A stretch of DNA of 64,000 nt from Sporosarcina jeotgali (lineage in GTDB: Bacteria; Bacillota; Bacilli; Bacillales_A; Planococcaceae). Below the pieces are notes generated by a model. That model was not told where the DNA came from. It saw only the letters and a list, made by a program, of their open reading frames with translations, and did not search any database. Each line of letters starts with the position of its first letter. Positions within the stretch are counted from its first letter, which is position 1. The DNA lies in NCBI RefSeq assembly GCF_033304595.1, contig NZ_CP116341.1, positions 2,831,001 through 2,895,000 of the forward strand, in the 5' to 3' direction. The position numbers were made by a program, and so were the translations under genes. This document shows positions 43,452 through 52,868 of this stretch, piece by piece.

Positions 43452-44336
43452 ATGCTCCATACCCGACAGCCGTCCAGTCCATCCAGAATTCGTTACCGAC
43501 TGCTCGCAGACCGTTCGGCTAAAATTCTCTTTGGTGCAGCTGCTCTGTTTGGAATCCTCATCATGGGGATCTTGCTGGTCAGAATCACATCTGAAGGATT
43601 AAACTGGCTTTCACTGGATTTTCTAACAGGACGTTTTTCCACCTCTCCTGAAAAGGCAGGAATTATGGGAGCCGTACTCGGTACATTTTGGCTGCTTGCC
43701 GTTGTTGTTCCTGTAACCATGGTGGTCGGAATCGGTTCAGCCGTTTACTTGGAACTCTATTCAAAAAGCGGCAGGATCCGAACGTTTATACAAACCAACA
43801 TCGGCAATCTCGCAGGCGTCCCTTCCATCGTCTATGGAATTCTAGGATTAACCGTTTTTGTGAGAGCCCTCGGGTTCGGAAGTGTTGTGCTAGCGGGAGG
43901 ACTGACTTTATCACTGCTGATTCTTCCAATCGTTATAGTCGCCGCACAAGAAGCGCTTCGGTCTGTACCCAGTCAGCTTGGTGATGCCTCTTATGCGCTG
44001 GGGGGATCGAAGTGGCAAACCATCCAATCCGTCATTTTACCCGTTGCACTGCCTGCTATTCTAACTGGAGCCATTTTAGCCCTATCCAGAGCCATAGGAG
44101 AGACGGCCCCACTTGTCGTTCTTGGCATACCGGCGTTACTCATTCCGTTTCCAGGAGGAATTTTAGATCGATTCACGGTGCTGCCGATGCAAATCTACTA
44201 CTGGACTTTGGATGCAGCACTCGTCGCAGATTATGCGCATCTTGCCGCAGCTGCCAGTATTGTATTGCTCATCAGCTTATTCATTTTGAATGGATCTGCC
44301 ATTTACTTAAGAAACAAATACAGTATGAAAGCATGA
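43452..44336 (+). CDS. pstA: Phosphate ABC transporter permease
   Basis: A 294-residue permease with about six helices. The EAA-type loop is QEALRSVPSQLGDASYALGGSKWQTIQSVILPVALPAIL (near 170-210, given here for position), and NLAGVPSIVYGILGL is the PstA/PstC signature. The start MLHTRQPSSPS at 43452 has GGGAGG nine bases upstream, one base after the pstC stop. Its TGA coincides with the left end of an IS1182-family element, so no pstB or phoU follows as in the usual operon. Confidence 0.95.
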   Translation: MLHTRQPSSPSRIRYRLLADRSAKILFGAAALFGILIMGILLVRITSEGLNWLSLDFLTGRFSTSPEKAGIMGAVLGTFWLLAVVVPVTMVVGIGSAVYLELYSKSGRIRTFIQTNIGNLAGVPSIVYGILGLTVFVRALGFGSVVLAGGLTLSLLILPIVIVAAQEALRSVPSQLGDASYALGGSKWQTIQSVILPVALPAILTGAILALSRAIGETAPLVVLGIPALLIPFPGGILDRFTVLPMQIYYWTLDAALVADYAHLAAAASIVLLISLFILNGSAIYLRNKYSMKA

Positions 44337-44375
44337 AAAAAACGAGGCTGGGACAAAACTAAAATATAGTCCGTT

Positions 44376-44506
44376 CCCCTGCGCTCCAAAAGGCACGCTT
44401 TCCGCGGGGCGCGCTTGAGCCTCCTCGTACGCTATCGCTTCCTGCGGGGTCTCAACATTCGCGCTAAATCCCACAGGAGTCGGCCTTTTTCTGCTCCGGT
44501 ACACTC
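44376..44506. repeat. Bacillales-type GC-rich repeat inside the IS element
   Basis: The blocks GCACGCTTTCCGCGGGG, GAGCCTCCTCG, CTGCGGGGTCTCA and CAGGAGTCGGCC match the solo copy at 19672-19797 in order. It lies between the left inverted repeat and the transposase gene. Confidence 0.8.
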
Positions 44507-44550
44507 TGATGGTCTAAAAATAGTTGCTAACAACTGATATAGTAAAATAA

Positions 44551-44598
44551 AAAAGAACGAATCCTAAGGAATTAACCTGGGGATTCGTTCTTTTGGAA
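44551..44598 (+). terminator. Hairpin upstream of the transposase gene
   Basis: Perfect arms AAAAGAACGAATCC (44551-44564) and GGATTCGTTCTTTT (44581-44594). It probably ends pstSCA transcription and shields the transposase from read-through. Confidence 0.75.
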
Positions 44599-44669
44599 TT
44601 TTAGATAGGAAAATAGGAAGACACTCTGTTAAAATAGATTCACCACAAACCATTTAAGGAGGTCTTCCT

Positions 44670-46361
44670 ATGTTTAAAAAGTATACCATGAATCAATTAA
44701 TTTTGCCGCTCGATATGGAAATGAAGTTACAGAAAGATGATATTGCCTACGCTGTGAATGAGCTCGTGGAGTCGATCCCTGGAGAAGCCTTCACAGGCTT
44801 TTTGCGTGAAACTGGCTGTCCCGCCTATCACCCACGCATGATGATGAAGGTTTTGCTCTGCGCTTACACACAATCTGTGTTTTCCGGTAGGAAGATTGAA
44901 GGGCTATTGAAAGATAGTGTCCGGATGATGTGGCTAGCTCAGGGATACGAACCAACTTATCGCACGATTAATCGCTTTCGGGTTCACCCCGAAGTGAAAG
45001 AACTTCTACGTCAATGCTTTGTGCAGTTCCGCTGCCGACTTGTCGAAGAAAAGCAAATTGATGAAGAAGCCATCTTCATAGACGGAACGAAGCTCGAAGC
45101 GAATGCGAATAAGTATACGTTTGTTTGGCGCAAAGCCGTTGAAAGATACAGTGCGAGCCTGATGGAAAAATCAAATCAGATGTATGAGGAACTTTTGGCA
45201 AAGAACATCATTCCGGAAATCGAACGAGAAAGTTCGGACGAACTTACCACGAACGACCTGTCCAACATCCTCAACAAGCTGGAAGATACGGTACAGATCT
45301 ACGATGAAAAAATTGAAGAAAGTGAAGATACAGAAGTTCGAAAAGAGCTCCGGTCGCAACGTAAGGAACCAAAACAGTATCGGAAAAAGTTCCAGGATTT
45401 TTTACAACGTAAAGAAAAATATCGGATTCACATGGAAATTTTCGGAGACCGTAACAGCTATTCCAAGACGGATTATGACGCCACCTTCATGAGGATGAAG
45501 GAGGATCATATGAGGAATGGTCAGCTCAAGGCAGGCTACAATGTACAAGTAGCAACAGAAGGACAGTATGCGCTAGCTTACGATATCTACCCAAACCCAA
45601 CAGATACACGAACACTCATCCCGTTTCTTAATCTCATCGAGAAAGACTACTTCGAGCTGCCGGAGTACATCGTCGCAGATGCTGGTTATGGCAGTGAACA
45701 GAACTATGGAGATATCCTTGAAAACAGAAAGCGTACCCCATTAATCACCTACAATCAGTATCGGAAAGAAAAGACAAAGAAATACAAAGAAGATCCGTTC
45801 AACACAATGAATTGGGCTTATGATGAGGATGCAGATTCCTACACTTGTCCGAATGGCCGTAGGCTAGGATTTAGCTATTTTTCAAAACGTACCGACAAAT
45901 ACGGATTCACACGCGAATACAAAGTATATGAAAGTGATGATTGTTCCGATTGTCCATTGCGCTCCCTTTGTACGAAAGCGCATGAAGGCAACAACCGGAA
46001 ATTATATATCAATGAAAAATGGGAAATGCATAAAACAATCATTCGAGCGAAGCTTTCAGAAGAGAAAACAGGTTCACTCTACGGTCAACGGAAAATCGAC
46101 GTAGAACCAGTTTTTGGATTTCTGAAGGCGAATTTGGCGTTCACTCGTTTCTCTGTGAGGGGAAATGAGAAGGTGAAAAATGAAATGGGCTTCGCATTCA
46201 TGGCCGTGAATTTGAGGAAATACACGGCCATAAACAACATTCACGCATCAACAAATGGAAAGAATACAAGAAAAAAAGCGAGTGTTCACCAAAAATCGGT
46301 GAACACTCGCTTTTTGTTTCAATTTGACTGGTTATGTCCCAGCCTCGTTTTTTTCAGTTAG
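44670..46361 (+). CDS. IS1182-family transposase
   Basis: A 563-residue DDE transposase. The N-terminal domain contains YHPRMMMKVLLCAYTQSVFSGRKIE. The catalytic Asp is in IFIDGTKLEAN (near 138), a second Asp in YIVADAGYGSEQNY, and the Glu in KIDVEPVFGFLKANLAFTRF. A zinc-like Cys cluster CSDCPLRSLC precedes the last motif. A long charged insertion lies between about 165 and 260, as usual for the family. The reading frame continues through the right-end hairpin and inverted repeat, and its TAG stop (46359-46361) is in flanking DNA, so the C-terminal tail depends on the insertion site. AAGGAGG precedes the ATG. Confidence 0.93.
   Translation: MFKKYTMNQLILPLDMEMKLQKDDIAYAVNELVESIPGEAFTGFLRETGCPAYHPRMMMKVLLCAYTQSVFSGRKIEGLLKDSVRMMWLAQGYEPTYRTINRFRVHPEVKELLRQCFVQFRCRLVEEKQIDEEAIFIDGTKLEANANKYTFVWRKAVERYSASLMEKSNQMYEELLAKNIIPEIERESSDELTTNDLSNILNKLEDTVQIYDEKIEESEDTEVRKELRSQRKEPKQYRKKFQDFLQRKEKYRIHMEIFGDRNSYSKTDYDATFMRMKEDHMRNGQLKAGYNVQVATEGQYALAYDIYPNPTDTRTLIPFLNLIEKDYFELPEYIVADAGYGSEQNYGDILENRKRTPLITYNQYRKEKTKKYKEDPFNTMNWAYDEDADSYTCPNGRRLGFSYFSKRTDKYGFTREYKVYESDDCSDCPLRSLCTKAHEGNNRKLYINEKWEMHKTIIRAKLSEEKTGSLYGQRKIDVEPVFGFLKANLAFTRFSVRGNEKVKNEMGFAFMAVNLRKYTAINNIHASTNGKNTRKKASVHQKSVNTRFLFQFDWLCPSLVFFS
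46273..46315 (+). terminator. Hairpin at the right end of the IS element
   Basis: Perfect 18-bp arms (46273-46290 and 46298-46315) with a 7-base loop and a T-run. It lies within the 3' end of the transposase reading frame. Confidence 0.8.
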
Positions 46362-46731
46362 ATGGACTATCCAATACTTGTTTAACCAGCGTCACAAGTT
46401 CAGAAGGGCTGAAGGGCTTCGGCATGAAGTAATCCGCTCCGAAATGGGCAGCTAAATCACGATCTGATTGTTGCGCTTTGGCAGTCAGCATAATAATCGG
46501 AATTCCAAGATTGAGCGGCTGTAAGCGTTCCAAGACCTCTGGCCCTGTTAACCTCGGCATCATATAATCTAGCAAAATGGCATCGAATTGGCCAGTTGCC
46601 GCCTTATCAAACCCTTCCTGTCCATCTTGAGCTTCTTCCACCGTATACCCTTCAAAAGCGAGCGTATCAGCGATTAACATCCGTAAAATTTCTTCATCAT
46701 CGACCACCAATATCTTCTTGCCATCTTCCAT
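46354..46731 (-). CDS. Single-domain response regulator
   Basis: A 125-residue stand-alone receiver. The acidic pair is in ILVVDDEEI, the phospho-acceptor Asp in ILLDYMMPRLTGPEV, the Thr/Lys switch residues in IMLTAKA and MPKPFSP. There is no output domain, so it probably acts as a phosphorelay intermediate or binds a partner. ATG at 46731 has AGGGGG seven bases upstream. It lies 31 bp downstream of the HPt-REC-GGDEF-REC gene. Its stop codon lies at the border of the IS element. Confidence 0.88.
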   Translation of the reverse strand: MEDGKKILVVDDEEILRMLIADTLAFEGYTVEEAQDGQEGFDKAATGQFDAILLDYMMPRLTGPEVLERLQPLNLGIPIIMLTAKAQQSDRDLAAHFGADYFMPKPFSPSELVTLVKQVLDSPSN

Positions 46732-46762
46732 GAGCAATCCCCCTGGTGCAGTCAATTTTGTA

Positions 46763-48364
46763 TTAAAACATTCTGGATGATAAGTTTTGAATCCGAGATA
46801 GAATCTCATTATTTTGGAATGGCTTCATCATATAGTCATCGGCACCAAGCCATAGCGCAGACTTAATGTCTTCATCGCTTGTTCGGGCAGTCATCATCGA
46901 AACCAGGATATTATTCGTATCAGGCCTGCGCTTTAAGCGCTCCAATACTTCCAGTCCATCCATACCTGGCATAATACCGTCTAGCAGGATAATGAAGTTT
47001 GTATCCGGATCATACCAATCTGCAGCTAAAAACGTAACCCCATCCTCAAACAGTTTGATGGATAACTCAATATCTGGAATATCCCATCCGCTCAGTTCTT
47101 CTTCCAGCATGGTCCGAATCAGTAGATCATCGTCGACAATGATCACTTGCAGTTTACGTTTTACTTGTACAAGATTCTTATCAAACAGGATGCTTTGATT
47201 ACGCCCAGTGCGTTTTGCCTGATAAAGTGCTTGGTCAGCCTCCATCAGCAGCGTTTCCGTTCTGCTGTCATACTCTGCGATTCCGGCAGAGAACGTAACT
47301 GAAAACGTACGATCTCCTTCTTCAAAAACAATTTCATTAAACGACTTATGCACTCTATCCACTAAGGTATAAGCTTCATCCTTATCACCGGAAATGACCA
47401 TGACAAACTCTTCTCCGCCATAACGGAAGATATGATCCGTTTCACGTTTTTCTTTAAGTGCAACTTGGCTGAAGGTCTTCAGCACTTCATCTCCTGCAGG
47501 ATGTCCATATGTATCATTTACACTTTTAAAATGATCCAAGTCCATCATAACGACAGAGAATGGAATCCCAGAGCGCTTCGTTAACCGTTCACTATATTTA
47601 AGTATCTCATCTAAACGTTTCCGATTGCCTACGCCTGTTAAACCGTCCGTCGTAATGGATTGGCTAATCGACTTCTGCAGCTTATCCCGATTGAATAAGT
47701 AAGGCAAAAACAAATCTAATTCAAATGGCTTCTGAATGAAATCCATCAAACCTGCTGCATACGCTTGTGCAACGACCTCATTCGTTTGGTGACTGCTCAT
47801 TAAAATGGAGATGACATGACGATCACTTGCAGTATCTTTGATTTTTTCAAATACATCCAACCCTGTCATATCCGGAAGCTGAAGATCGATCAATACGATA
47901 TTGGGCTGCATGTCGTAAAATTGCTGAATCCCTCGCGTACCATTCATCGCTACAAGTACTTGGGCCCCCAATTGTTCCAGCAATTCTTTGACAAACGACA
48001 CAAATTCCAAATCATCATCTATGATTAAGATGAAGGTCTCTTGATCGAACTTATTTACATATAATTCCGGCAGCACGAGGTCCCGCCTTTTCTTTTTGTT
48101 CCCGTTGGCAAGTAATCGAATGTTCTTTTTAAAATTCTTTAATGATGAGATAGGAATACCGGCTTCATCATCTGGAGACAAAATTTCTAAATGTGCACTG
48201 CAAAACTCCGCCAGATCACCGAGACCAATCGTGCCTGCAGTTCCCTTCAATGTATGAAGAAACGCATAGAGTTCGGACTCCTTCACCATTCTCTGATGGT
48301 CCCATTGCGTAAAAGCATTTCCTATTTTTTCGATGAGCAGCTTTTGATACTTATCATAGTCCAC
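46763..48364 (-). CDS. HPt-REC-GGDEF-REC signalling protein
   Basis: 533 residues. The HPt domain (about 1-90) has the phospho-histidine in FLHTLKGTAGTIG. The first receiver (about 110-230) has LIIDDD and phospho-Asp VLIDLQLPDMTG. The GGDEF domain (about 240-400) has the active-site motif GGEEF and an RETD sequence just before it that fits the RxxD inhibitory site, so it is probably an active, product-regulated diguanylate cyclase. The final receiver (about 410-530) has VDDDL and LLDGIMPGMDG. GTG start at 48364, GGAGG seven bases upstream. The HPt suggests it accepts phosphate from a hybrid kinase. Confidence 0.93.
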   Translation of the reverse strand: MDYDKYQKLLIEKIGNAFTQWDHQRMVKESELYAFLHTLKGTAGTIGLGDLAEFCSAHLEILSPDDEAGIPISSLKNFKKNIRLLANGNKKKRRDLVLPELYVNKFDQETFILIIDDDLEFVSFVKELLEQLGAQVLVAMNGTRGIQQFYDMQPNIVLIDLQLPDMTGLDVFEKIKDTASDRHVISILMSSHQTNEVVAQAYAAGLMDFIQKPFELDLFLPYLFNRDKLQKSISQSITTDGLTGVGNRKRLDEILKYSERLTKRSGIPFSVVMMDLDHFKSVNDTYGHPAGDEVLKTFSQVALKEKRETDHIFRYGGEEFVMVISGDKDEAYTLVDRVHKSFNEIVFEEGDRTFSVTFSAGIAEYDSRTETLLMEADQALYQAKRTGRNQSILFDKNLVQVKRKLQVIIVDDDLLIRTMLEEELSGWDIPDIELSIKLFEDGVTFLAADWYDPDTNFIILLDGIMPGMDGLEVLERLKRRPDTNNILVSMMTARTSDEDIKSALWLGADDYMMKPFQNNEILSRIQNLSSRMF

Positions 48365-48437
48365 CCCTACACCTCCCCATTCCCAACTACGGACGAACTT
48401 CTCTTTATCCCCAGCAACCCTTCAATTTCTTACTTTT

Positions 48438-48488
48438 GAAAAAGAACTGAAGTCCTTTATAATCCAGGAACCCCAGTTCTTCATAAGT
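48438..48488 (-). terminator. Terminator of the cdaA-cdaR-glmM operon
   Basis: AAGAACTG...CAGTTCTT with further pairing inside the loop is followed by TTTTTC on the minus strand. Confidence 0.7.
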
Positions 48489-48493
48489 TGCTG

Positions 48494-49843
48494 TCAGTCC
48501 AGTCCCATTTCTTGTGTGACCACATTGACAATTCGCGTGCTATAACTTTCACATGCTTCAGTTGTAGGTGCTTCGACCATTACCCGAACCAATGGCTCAG
48601 TACCGGAAGGTCTTACGAGAACACGTCCTTCTCCAGCCATTTCAACTTCCACTTCTTTGATAATTTCAGCGACTTTTGCATTGTCCGTTACTGCATGTTT
48701 ATCCGTCACTCGGATATTAACAAGTTTTTGCGGATAAATCGTCATGCCGCTCGTAAGTTCGGACAGTTTCTTACCTGTTCGCTTCATAATATTGACAAGC
48801 TGCAGCCCCGTGATGAGGCCGTCGCCTGTTGTATTGTAGTCCAGTAAAACAATATGTCCTGACTGTTCGCCGCCAAGATTGTAGTTTCCTTTACGCATTT
48901 CCTCAACAACATAACGATCACCCACTGCTGTTTGAGCACTCTCGATTCCTTGTTCTTCTAACGCTTTATAGAATCCGAGATTACTCATTACCGTTGAAAC
49001 AATCGTGTCTGAATTCAATGCGCCTTTAGAGTGAAGATAACTTCCGATTACATACATAATCTGATCCCCATCTACAATTGTTCCTGTTTCATCAACTGCG
49101 ATTAAGCGGTCTCCATCCCCGTCAAATGCAAGTCCGATCTGCGCATTTTTCTCAAGGACAAGTTTAGCAAGTTCTTCAGGATGTGTAGAACCAACGCCAT
49201 CATTGATGTTTAAGCCATTTGGAGATGCCCCCATTGTTGTGAGGTCAGCTTCTAAATCTGCAAATACATGTGTCGCAATTGTAGAAGTTGCACCGTGAGC
49301 ACAATCGAGTACAACGTGCATCCCTTCAAAATCACCATCGATTGTCTGTTTCAAATACTGATTGTATTTTTGGCAGCCTTCGAAGTATTCTGTAATGGTT
49401 CCTACGTCCCCGCCAGTTGGACGCGGTAATGTATCTGTTTCTGAATTGAGCAGCTGTTCAATTTCGGATTCAAGATCATCCGACAGCTTAAAGCCATCTG
49501 CTCCAAAGAACTTAATGCCGTTATCTTCGACTGGATTATGTGAAGCTGAAATCATTACACCCGCTTGAGCATTCATAGCTCGAGTCAAGTAGGCAACACC
49601 TGGTGTACTGATAACTCCCAACGTCATCACTTCGACTCCTGTTGATAAAAGCCCTGCTATCAGTGCACTTTCAAGCATTTGGCCTGAAATACGAGTATCT
49701 TTTCCAACAAGTACACGTGCTACATCCGTTGAATGCTGCGTGAGGACATGACCGCCGAAACGACCTAACTTAAACGCCAATTCCGGAGTCAATTCTGCAT
49801 TTGCAACGCCTCTTACACCATCCGTACCGAAATACTTAGTCAT
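48494..49843 (-). CDS. glmM: Phosphoglucosamine mutase
   Basis: A 449-residue enzyme converting glucosamine-6-P to glucosamine-1-P for peptidoglycan precursors. The active-site phosphoserine loop is [12 protein letters not shown] (near residue 100), the Mg loop is DGDGDR (near 240), and the sugar loop GGEQSGH and phosphate loop [11 protein letters not shown] are all present. It starts at [12 protein letters not shown] (49843, GGGAG seven bases upstream). It lies downstream of cdaR in the conserved cdaA-cdaR-glmM arrangement, in which GlmM is known to inhibit CdaA. Confidence 0.97.
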   Translation of the reverse strand: MTKYFGTDGVRGVANAELTPELAFKLGRFGGHVLTQHSTDVARVLVGKDTRISGQMLESALIAGLLSTGVEVMTLGVISTPGVAYLTRAMNAQAGVMISASHNPVEDNGIKFFGADGFKLSDDLESEIEQLLNSETDTLPRPTGGDVGTITEYFEGCQKYNQYLKQTIDGDFEGMHVVLDCAHGATSTIATHVFADLEADLTTMGASPNGLNINDGVGSTHPEELAKLVLEKNAQIGLAFDGDGDRLIAVDETGTIVDGDQIMYVIGSYLHSKGALNSDTIVSTVMSNLGFYKALEEQGIESAQTAVGDRYVVEEMRKGNYNLGGEQSGHIVLLDYNTTGDGLITGLQLVNIMKRTGKKLSELTSGMTIYPQKLVNIRVTDKHAVTDNAKVAEIIKEVEVEMAGEGRVLVRPSGTEPLVRVMVEAPTTEACESYSTRIVNVVTQEMGLD

Positions 49844-49881
49844 TTTCATTCTCCCTTTCGATCCTATCCATTCTGCGTAAT

Positions 49882-51243
49882 TTACGCTTGTTCAACCATT
49901 ACTGTAATATCTTTAAAATTCACTTCATACTGAACGTCCGGAGGCACCCGCACAAAAATTGGTAAAACGTGTTCTCCTGAGTGGTTCACACTTTTTGCAT
50001 CAGCAAAAACCTTAACGTCCGACTCAGTAAGTGCATCGATAACTTTTTCTTCACCTGTTAACGTAATTGCCGCTAAACCATCTGAAGGTTTTATGATATT
50101 CCCTGTAAAGCTCTTATCTAGATCTTGTAACCCAATCATTATACCAGTGAATTTACGAGTCTTTTTAGTAACGGTTGCAGGTTCCTGTCCATTACTGGAA
50201 GGCTCCTCCGCTGCATTGTCAGAATTTGAACCGCTCTCAGAAGGCGGCAGACTGGCTTGATCATCATCCTGTTTCTCGTCAGTAGTATCGGTTTCTGCCT
50301 CTGAAGATACTTTGACGTCAATATTAACGTTCACTTTGTCCACCGACATTTTCAAAATTCCTTTAGGTTTAGGCAATTCAACCGATTGCTTCCCGCTTCC
50401 AGATAGCTCACTTACATCTACATCCACGTTTAGCTGATCAATTGCATCCACCGTTTTGCGGGGTCCATATAACGTAACCATTTTTTCGTCAGATGTTAAG
50501 GAGTTGACGGTAACTCCATCTTTCGTTTTTCCTTTTTGCTTTACCGAGATGGGTACTTCTTTATGATACGCTTCTACATCCACTTTTACAGTGACTTCTT
50601 CTGGTTCAATTGAAACATTCAACTTATTCAAGTCCCGATCGAGTACCCGAACTCTTCCTTTTTGCTCAAACGACTTATCAATTCCATTATCGCCGGTGAC
50701 AGAGACTTTTACAAAACTGATAGCATCTACAATACTTTTAGCACCTGTTACTTCGATCGTCGATGGATTCACTTCCATCTTCACGAGTTCGTAATCTTCA
50801 GCCAGCAGCTTATCGTTCATTTCCGGATCGACTCTAAACGACTGTGTAATTTTTTCTTCTATATTTACCTCAATTGTTGCTGGATCCAGTTCGACATTAA
50901 TTTTATCTGAAATGTTTTCTGTTTGAATTTGAACTGTGTGGCTTCCCATCGGCATACTTCGCAAATCAACTTTTAAAGTAAAGTCTTTTATCAACTTTGT
51001 TGTTTGAACTAGATTAGCCGGTCCTGAAATCGTCATGTTGACAGTTTCAGGAACTCCCGTAACCACCAGGTTCTCGTTGTCGTAGTAAACTTCAACAGGC
51101 ACATCCCGAATGATCCCCATTGAGTCTCCTACATTTGCAAGAGATGATTTGTCTTGGTCTGCACGGACAGAAAAGAAGAGAAATAGTGCAAGTGCGAGTG
51201 CTGTCAGTCGCAGAAACCAAGGACTATCCATAAATTTATCCAT
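49882..51243 (-). CDS. cdaR: CdaA regulatory protein (YbbR-domain)
   Basis: 453 residues. One N-terminal membrane helix (about 10-24) is followed by four extracytoplasmic YbbR repeats (about 35-120, 125-210, 215-310, 365-450). A low-complexity Ser/Glu/Asp-rich linker (about 315-365, around [17 protein letters not shown]) sits before the last repeat. It modulates the diadenylate cyclase CdaA across the membrane. Its start overlaps the cdaA stop by 8 bp. Confidence 0.93.
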   Translation of the reverse strand: MDKFMDSPWFLRLTALALALFLFFSVRADQDKSSLANVGDSMGIIRDVPVEVYYDNENLVVTGVPETVNMTISGPANLVQTTKLIKDFTLKVDLRSMPMGSHTVQIQTENISDKINVELDPATIEVNIEEKITQSFRVDPEMNDKLLAEDYELVKMEVNPSTIEVTGAKSIVDAISFVKVSVTGDNGIDKSFEQKGRVRVLDRDLNKLNVSIEPEEVTVKVDVEAYHKEVPISVKQKGKTKDGVTVNSLTSDEKMVTLYGPRKTVDAIDQLNVDVDVSELSGSGKQSVELPKPKGILKMSVDKVNVNIDVKVSSEAETDTTDEKQDDDQASLPPSESGSNSDNAAEEPSSNGQEPATVTKKTRKFTGIMIGLQDLDKSFTGNIIKPSDGLAAITLTGEEKVIDALTESDVKVFADAKSVNHSGEHVLPIFVRVPPDVQYEVNFKDITVMVEQA

Positions 51244-52075
51244 TTTTTCTCTTCCCCCATTTCCAAATGGAGTTTACAGCGCTAACGGCTGCAGTGTCTC
51301 CGAACCATGCGAGACGTACAATCTGTTCAAATTCTTCCATTGTGACATTCCGATTGATATCACCGTCAATTGTCACACTCACTGCTCCAGTTTCTTCTGA
51401 AACAATAATTGTAAAGGCATCTGTCACTTCACTAATTCCCAGTGCTGCCCTGTGTCGGGTTCCTAGTTCCTTAGAAATGAATGGGCTTTCGGAAAGCGGT
51501 AAATAACATGCTGCTGCAGCAATTTTATTTTTTTGTACAATGACTGCCCCATCATGCAGCGGTGTGTTCGGAATAAAGATGTTAATAAGCAATTCGGATG
51601 AAATATCCGAATTCATGGCAATCCCAGTCTCAATGTATTCACTGAGTCCAGTTTCTTTTTCCACTGTGATCAGCGCACCGATTCGTCGTTTCGCCATATA
51701 ACTCACAGATTTAGTAAATGCACTGATTAAGCGGTCCCGCTCTTCTTCCTCCTGCATTTGAGTCCGAGCAAACAATCTTCCGCGTCCAAGTTGTTCGAGC
51801 GCTCTGCGCAGTTCCGGCTGGAAGATAATGATAACCGCCAGGAAACCAAACGTCAGCACTTGTTCTACCATCCATTTCAACGTATCCAGACCAAGCAGTT
51901 CAGTTAGAATCCGGACAATTAAAATGACAAAGATTCCTTTTAACAGCTGTACAGCTTTTGTACCTTTAATAATTGTGATCAGTTTATACACAACAAACCA
52001 AACGAGAAGCACATCCAAAATGGCTTTCAAGACTTCAACGGCATTCATATTTGTAATTATTCCCCAATCAGGCAT
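51236..52075 (-). CDS. cdaA: Diadenylate cyclase (c-di-AMP synthase)
   Basis: A 279-residue membrane enzyme with three N-terminal helices (about 10-30, 42-60, 68-88), then the DAC domain. The catalytic motifs NTPLHDGAVIV (DGA) and GTRHRAALGISE (RHR) are intact. It makes c-di-AMP from two ATP, a second messenger for potassium and cell-wall homeostasis. It is the first gene of cdaA-cdaR-glmM and lies downstream of sigW-rsiW, as in B. subtilis. AGGTAGGGG precedes the ATG. Confidence 0.96.
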   Translation of the reverse strand: MPDWGIITNMNAVEVLKAILDVLLVWFVVYKLITIIKGTKAVQLLKGIFVILIVRILTELLGLDTLKWMVEQVLTFGFLAVIIIFQPELRRALEQLGRGRLFARTQMQEEEERDRLISAFTKSVSYMAKRRIGALITVEKETGLSEYIETGIAMNSDISSELLINIFIPNTPLHDGAVIVQKNKIAAAACYLPLSESPFISKELGTRHRAALGISEVTDAFTIIVSEETGAVSVTIDGDINRNVTMEEFEQIVRLAWFGDTAAVSAVNSIWKWGKRKNG

Positions 52076-52215
52076 GCGCTTCCCCTACCTTTACAGACAA
52101 TTTTTCGCTTATTTAAGTATACCATAGAGCATACTTTACATGCTGTACTTAGACGGGAACAGATCCTTTCAAGTTCCCGTAACAGCTGAAAAAGCGATCG
52201 CCATATGCGCGTCGC

Positions 52216-52857
52216 TTACTCAGACTCTTCTTTTTCAGTTTTATCAGGGGTGAGTCCTTTAAATGCGGTTTTAATCTTATACCACATCCAGTCGAACAGC
52301 TCATCAATTTCCTCAATATTCCCCGTTACTACCGCTGTAGAAGCCATGTACTTTTCTCCTCGGATAACGGTTACGTTCCCATCCACCTGTCCTTCGATAC
52401 GCAGATCTCCGTTCTTCACAACGAGGTCTCCCTTAATCACTTCACCAGCTGGGACAACAACTGTATCGCCTTCAATGATAAGGTTCGGCTGCATGGTCAC
52501 TGAAAATTGTTCGTTTGTATTGTAACTTGAAAAAAGTGCCGCACTCATCAAAATGAGAAATAGCGCTGCTGCAGACAATAACGGATGTTTGCGTAACCAG
52601 CGATTTACACCTTTTTTCTTTTTTTGCTGTATGCTTTGCGGCAAACGTGCCATTACTCCTTCTGCAAAACCATCAGGTGCCTGCATGGGTTCTGCATGTT
52701 CGAGAAGCGCGACCGCATCACTTAATTCATCGAATAGCTTTTGACATTCCCCACATGATTCTAGATGCTCGTTCAATACCTGTTCTTCGTCAGGAGAGAT
52801 TTCTCCATCCAGGTATTCGTGCATATATTGGACAACTTCAATTGGACAGTTAGTCAT
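52216..52857 (-). CDS. rsiW: Anti-sigma-W factor
   Basis: 213 residues. The N-terminal zinc-binding anti-sigma domain has HLESCGECQKLF (HxxxCxxC) near residues 30-42. One membrane helix (about 90-110) leads to an external domain with repeated valine/glycine strands (VVVPAGEVIKGDLVVKNGDL). It holds SigW at the membrane until regulated proteolysis (PrsW, RasP) in response to envelope stress. It lies 11 bp after sigW. Confidence 0.93.
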   Translation of the reverse strand: MTNCPIEVVQYMHEYLDGEISPDEEQVLNEHLESCGECQKLFDELSDAVALLEHAEPMQAPDGFAEGVMARLPQSIQQKKKKGVNRWLRKHPLLSAAALFLILMSAALFSSYNTNEQFSVTMQPNLIIEGDTVVVPAGEVIKGDLVVKNGDLRIEGQVDGNVTVIRGEKYMASTAVVTGNIEEIDELFDWMWYKIKTAFKGLTPDKTEKEESE

Positions 52858-52868
52858 CCTTACCCCTC

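Larger units (their letters stand above)
44334..46356 (+). mobile_element. IS1182-family insertion sequence
   Basis: About 2.02 kb bounded by perfect 22-bp inverted repeats (44334-44355 and 46335-46356) beginning TGAAAAAAACGAGGCTGG. Inside are a GC-rich Bacillales repeat (44376-44506), a perfect 14-bp hairpin, the transposase gene, and a perfect 18-bp hairpin near the right end. Both neighbouring genes (pstA and the receiver gene) stop with the TGA at the element's borders. I see no target-site duplication by eye. The intact transposase suggests recent or ongoing activity. Confidence 0.88.

Noticed and set aside
44334..46356. Target-site duplication flanking the IS element
   Set aside because: The bases just outside the two inverted repeats (AAAGCA and GTTAGA) do not match.
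44670..46361. Transposase as a pseudogene because its stop is outside the element
   Set aside because: All DDE motifs are intact and the frame is uninterrupted, so it is probably functional.
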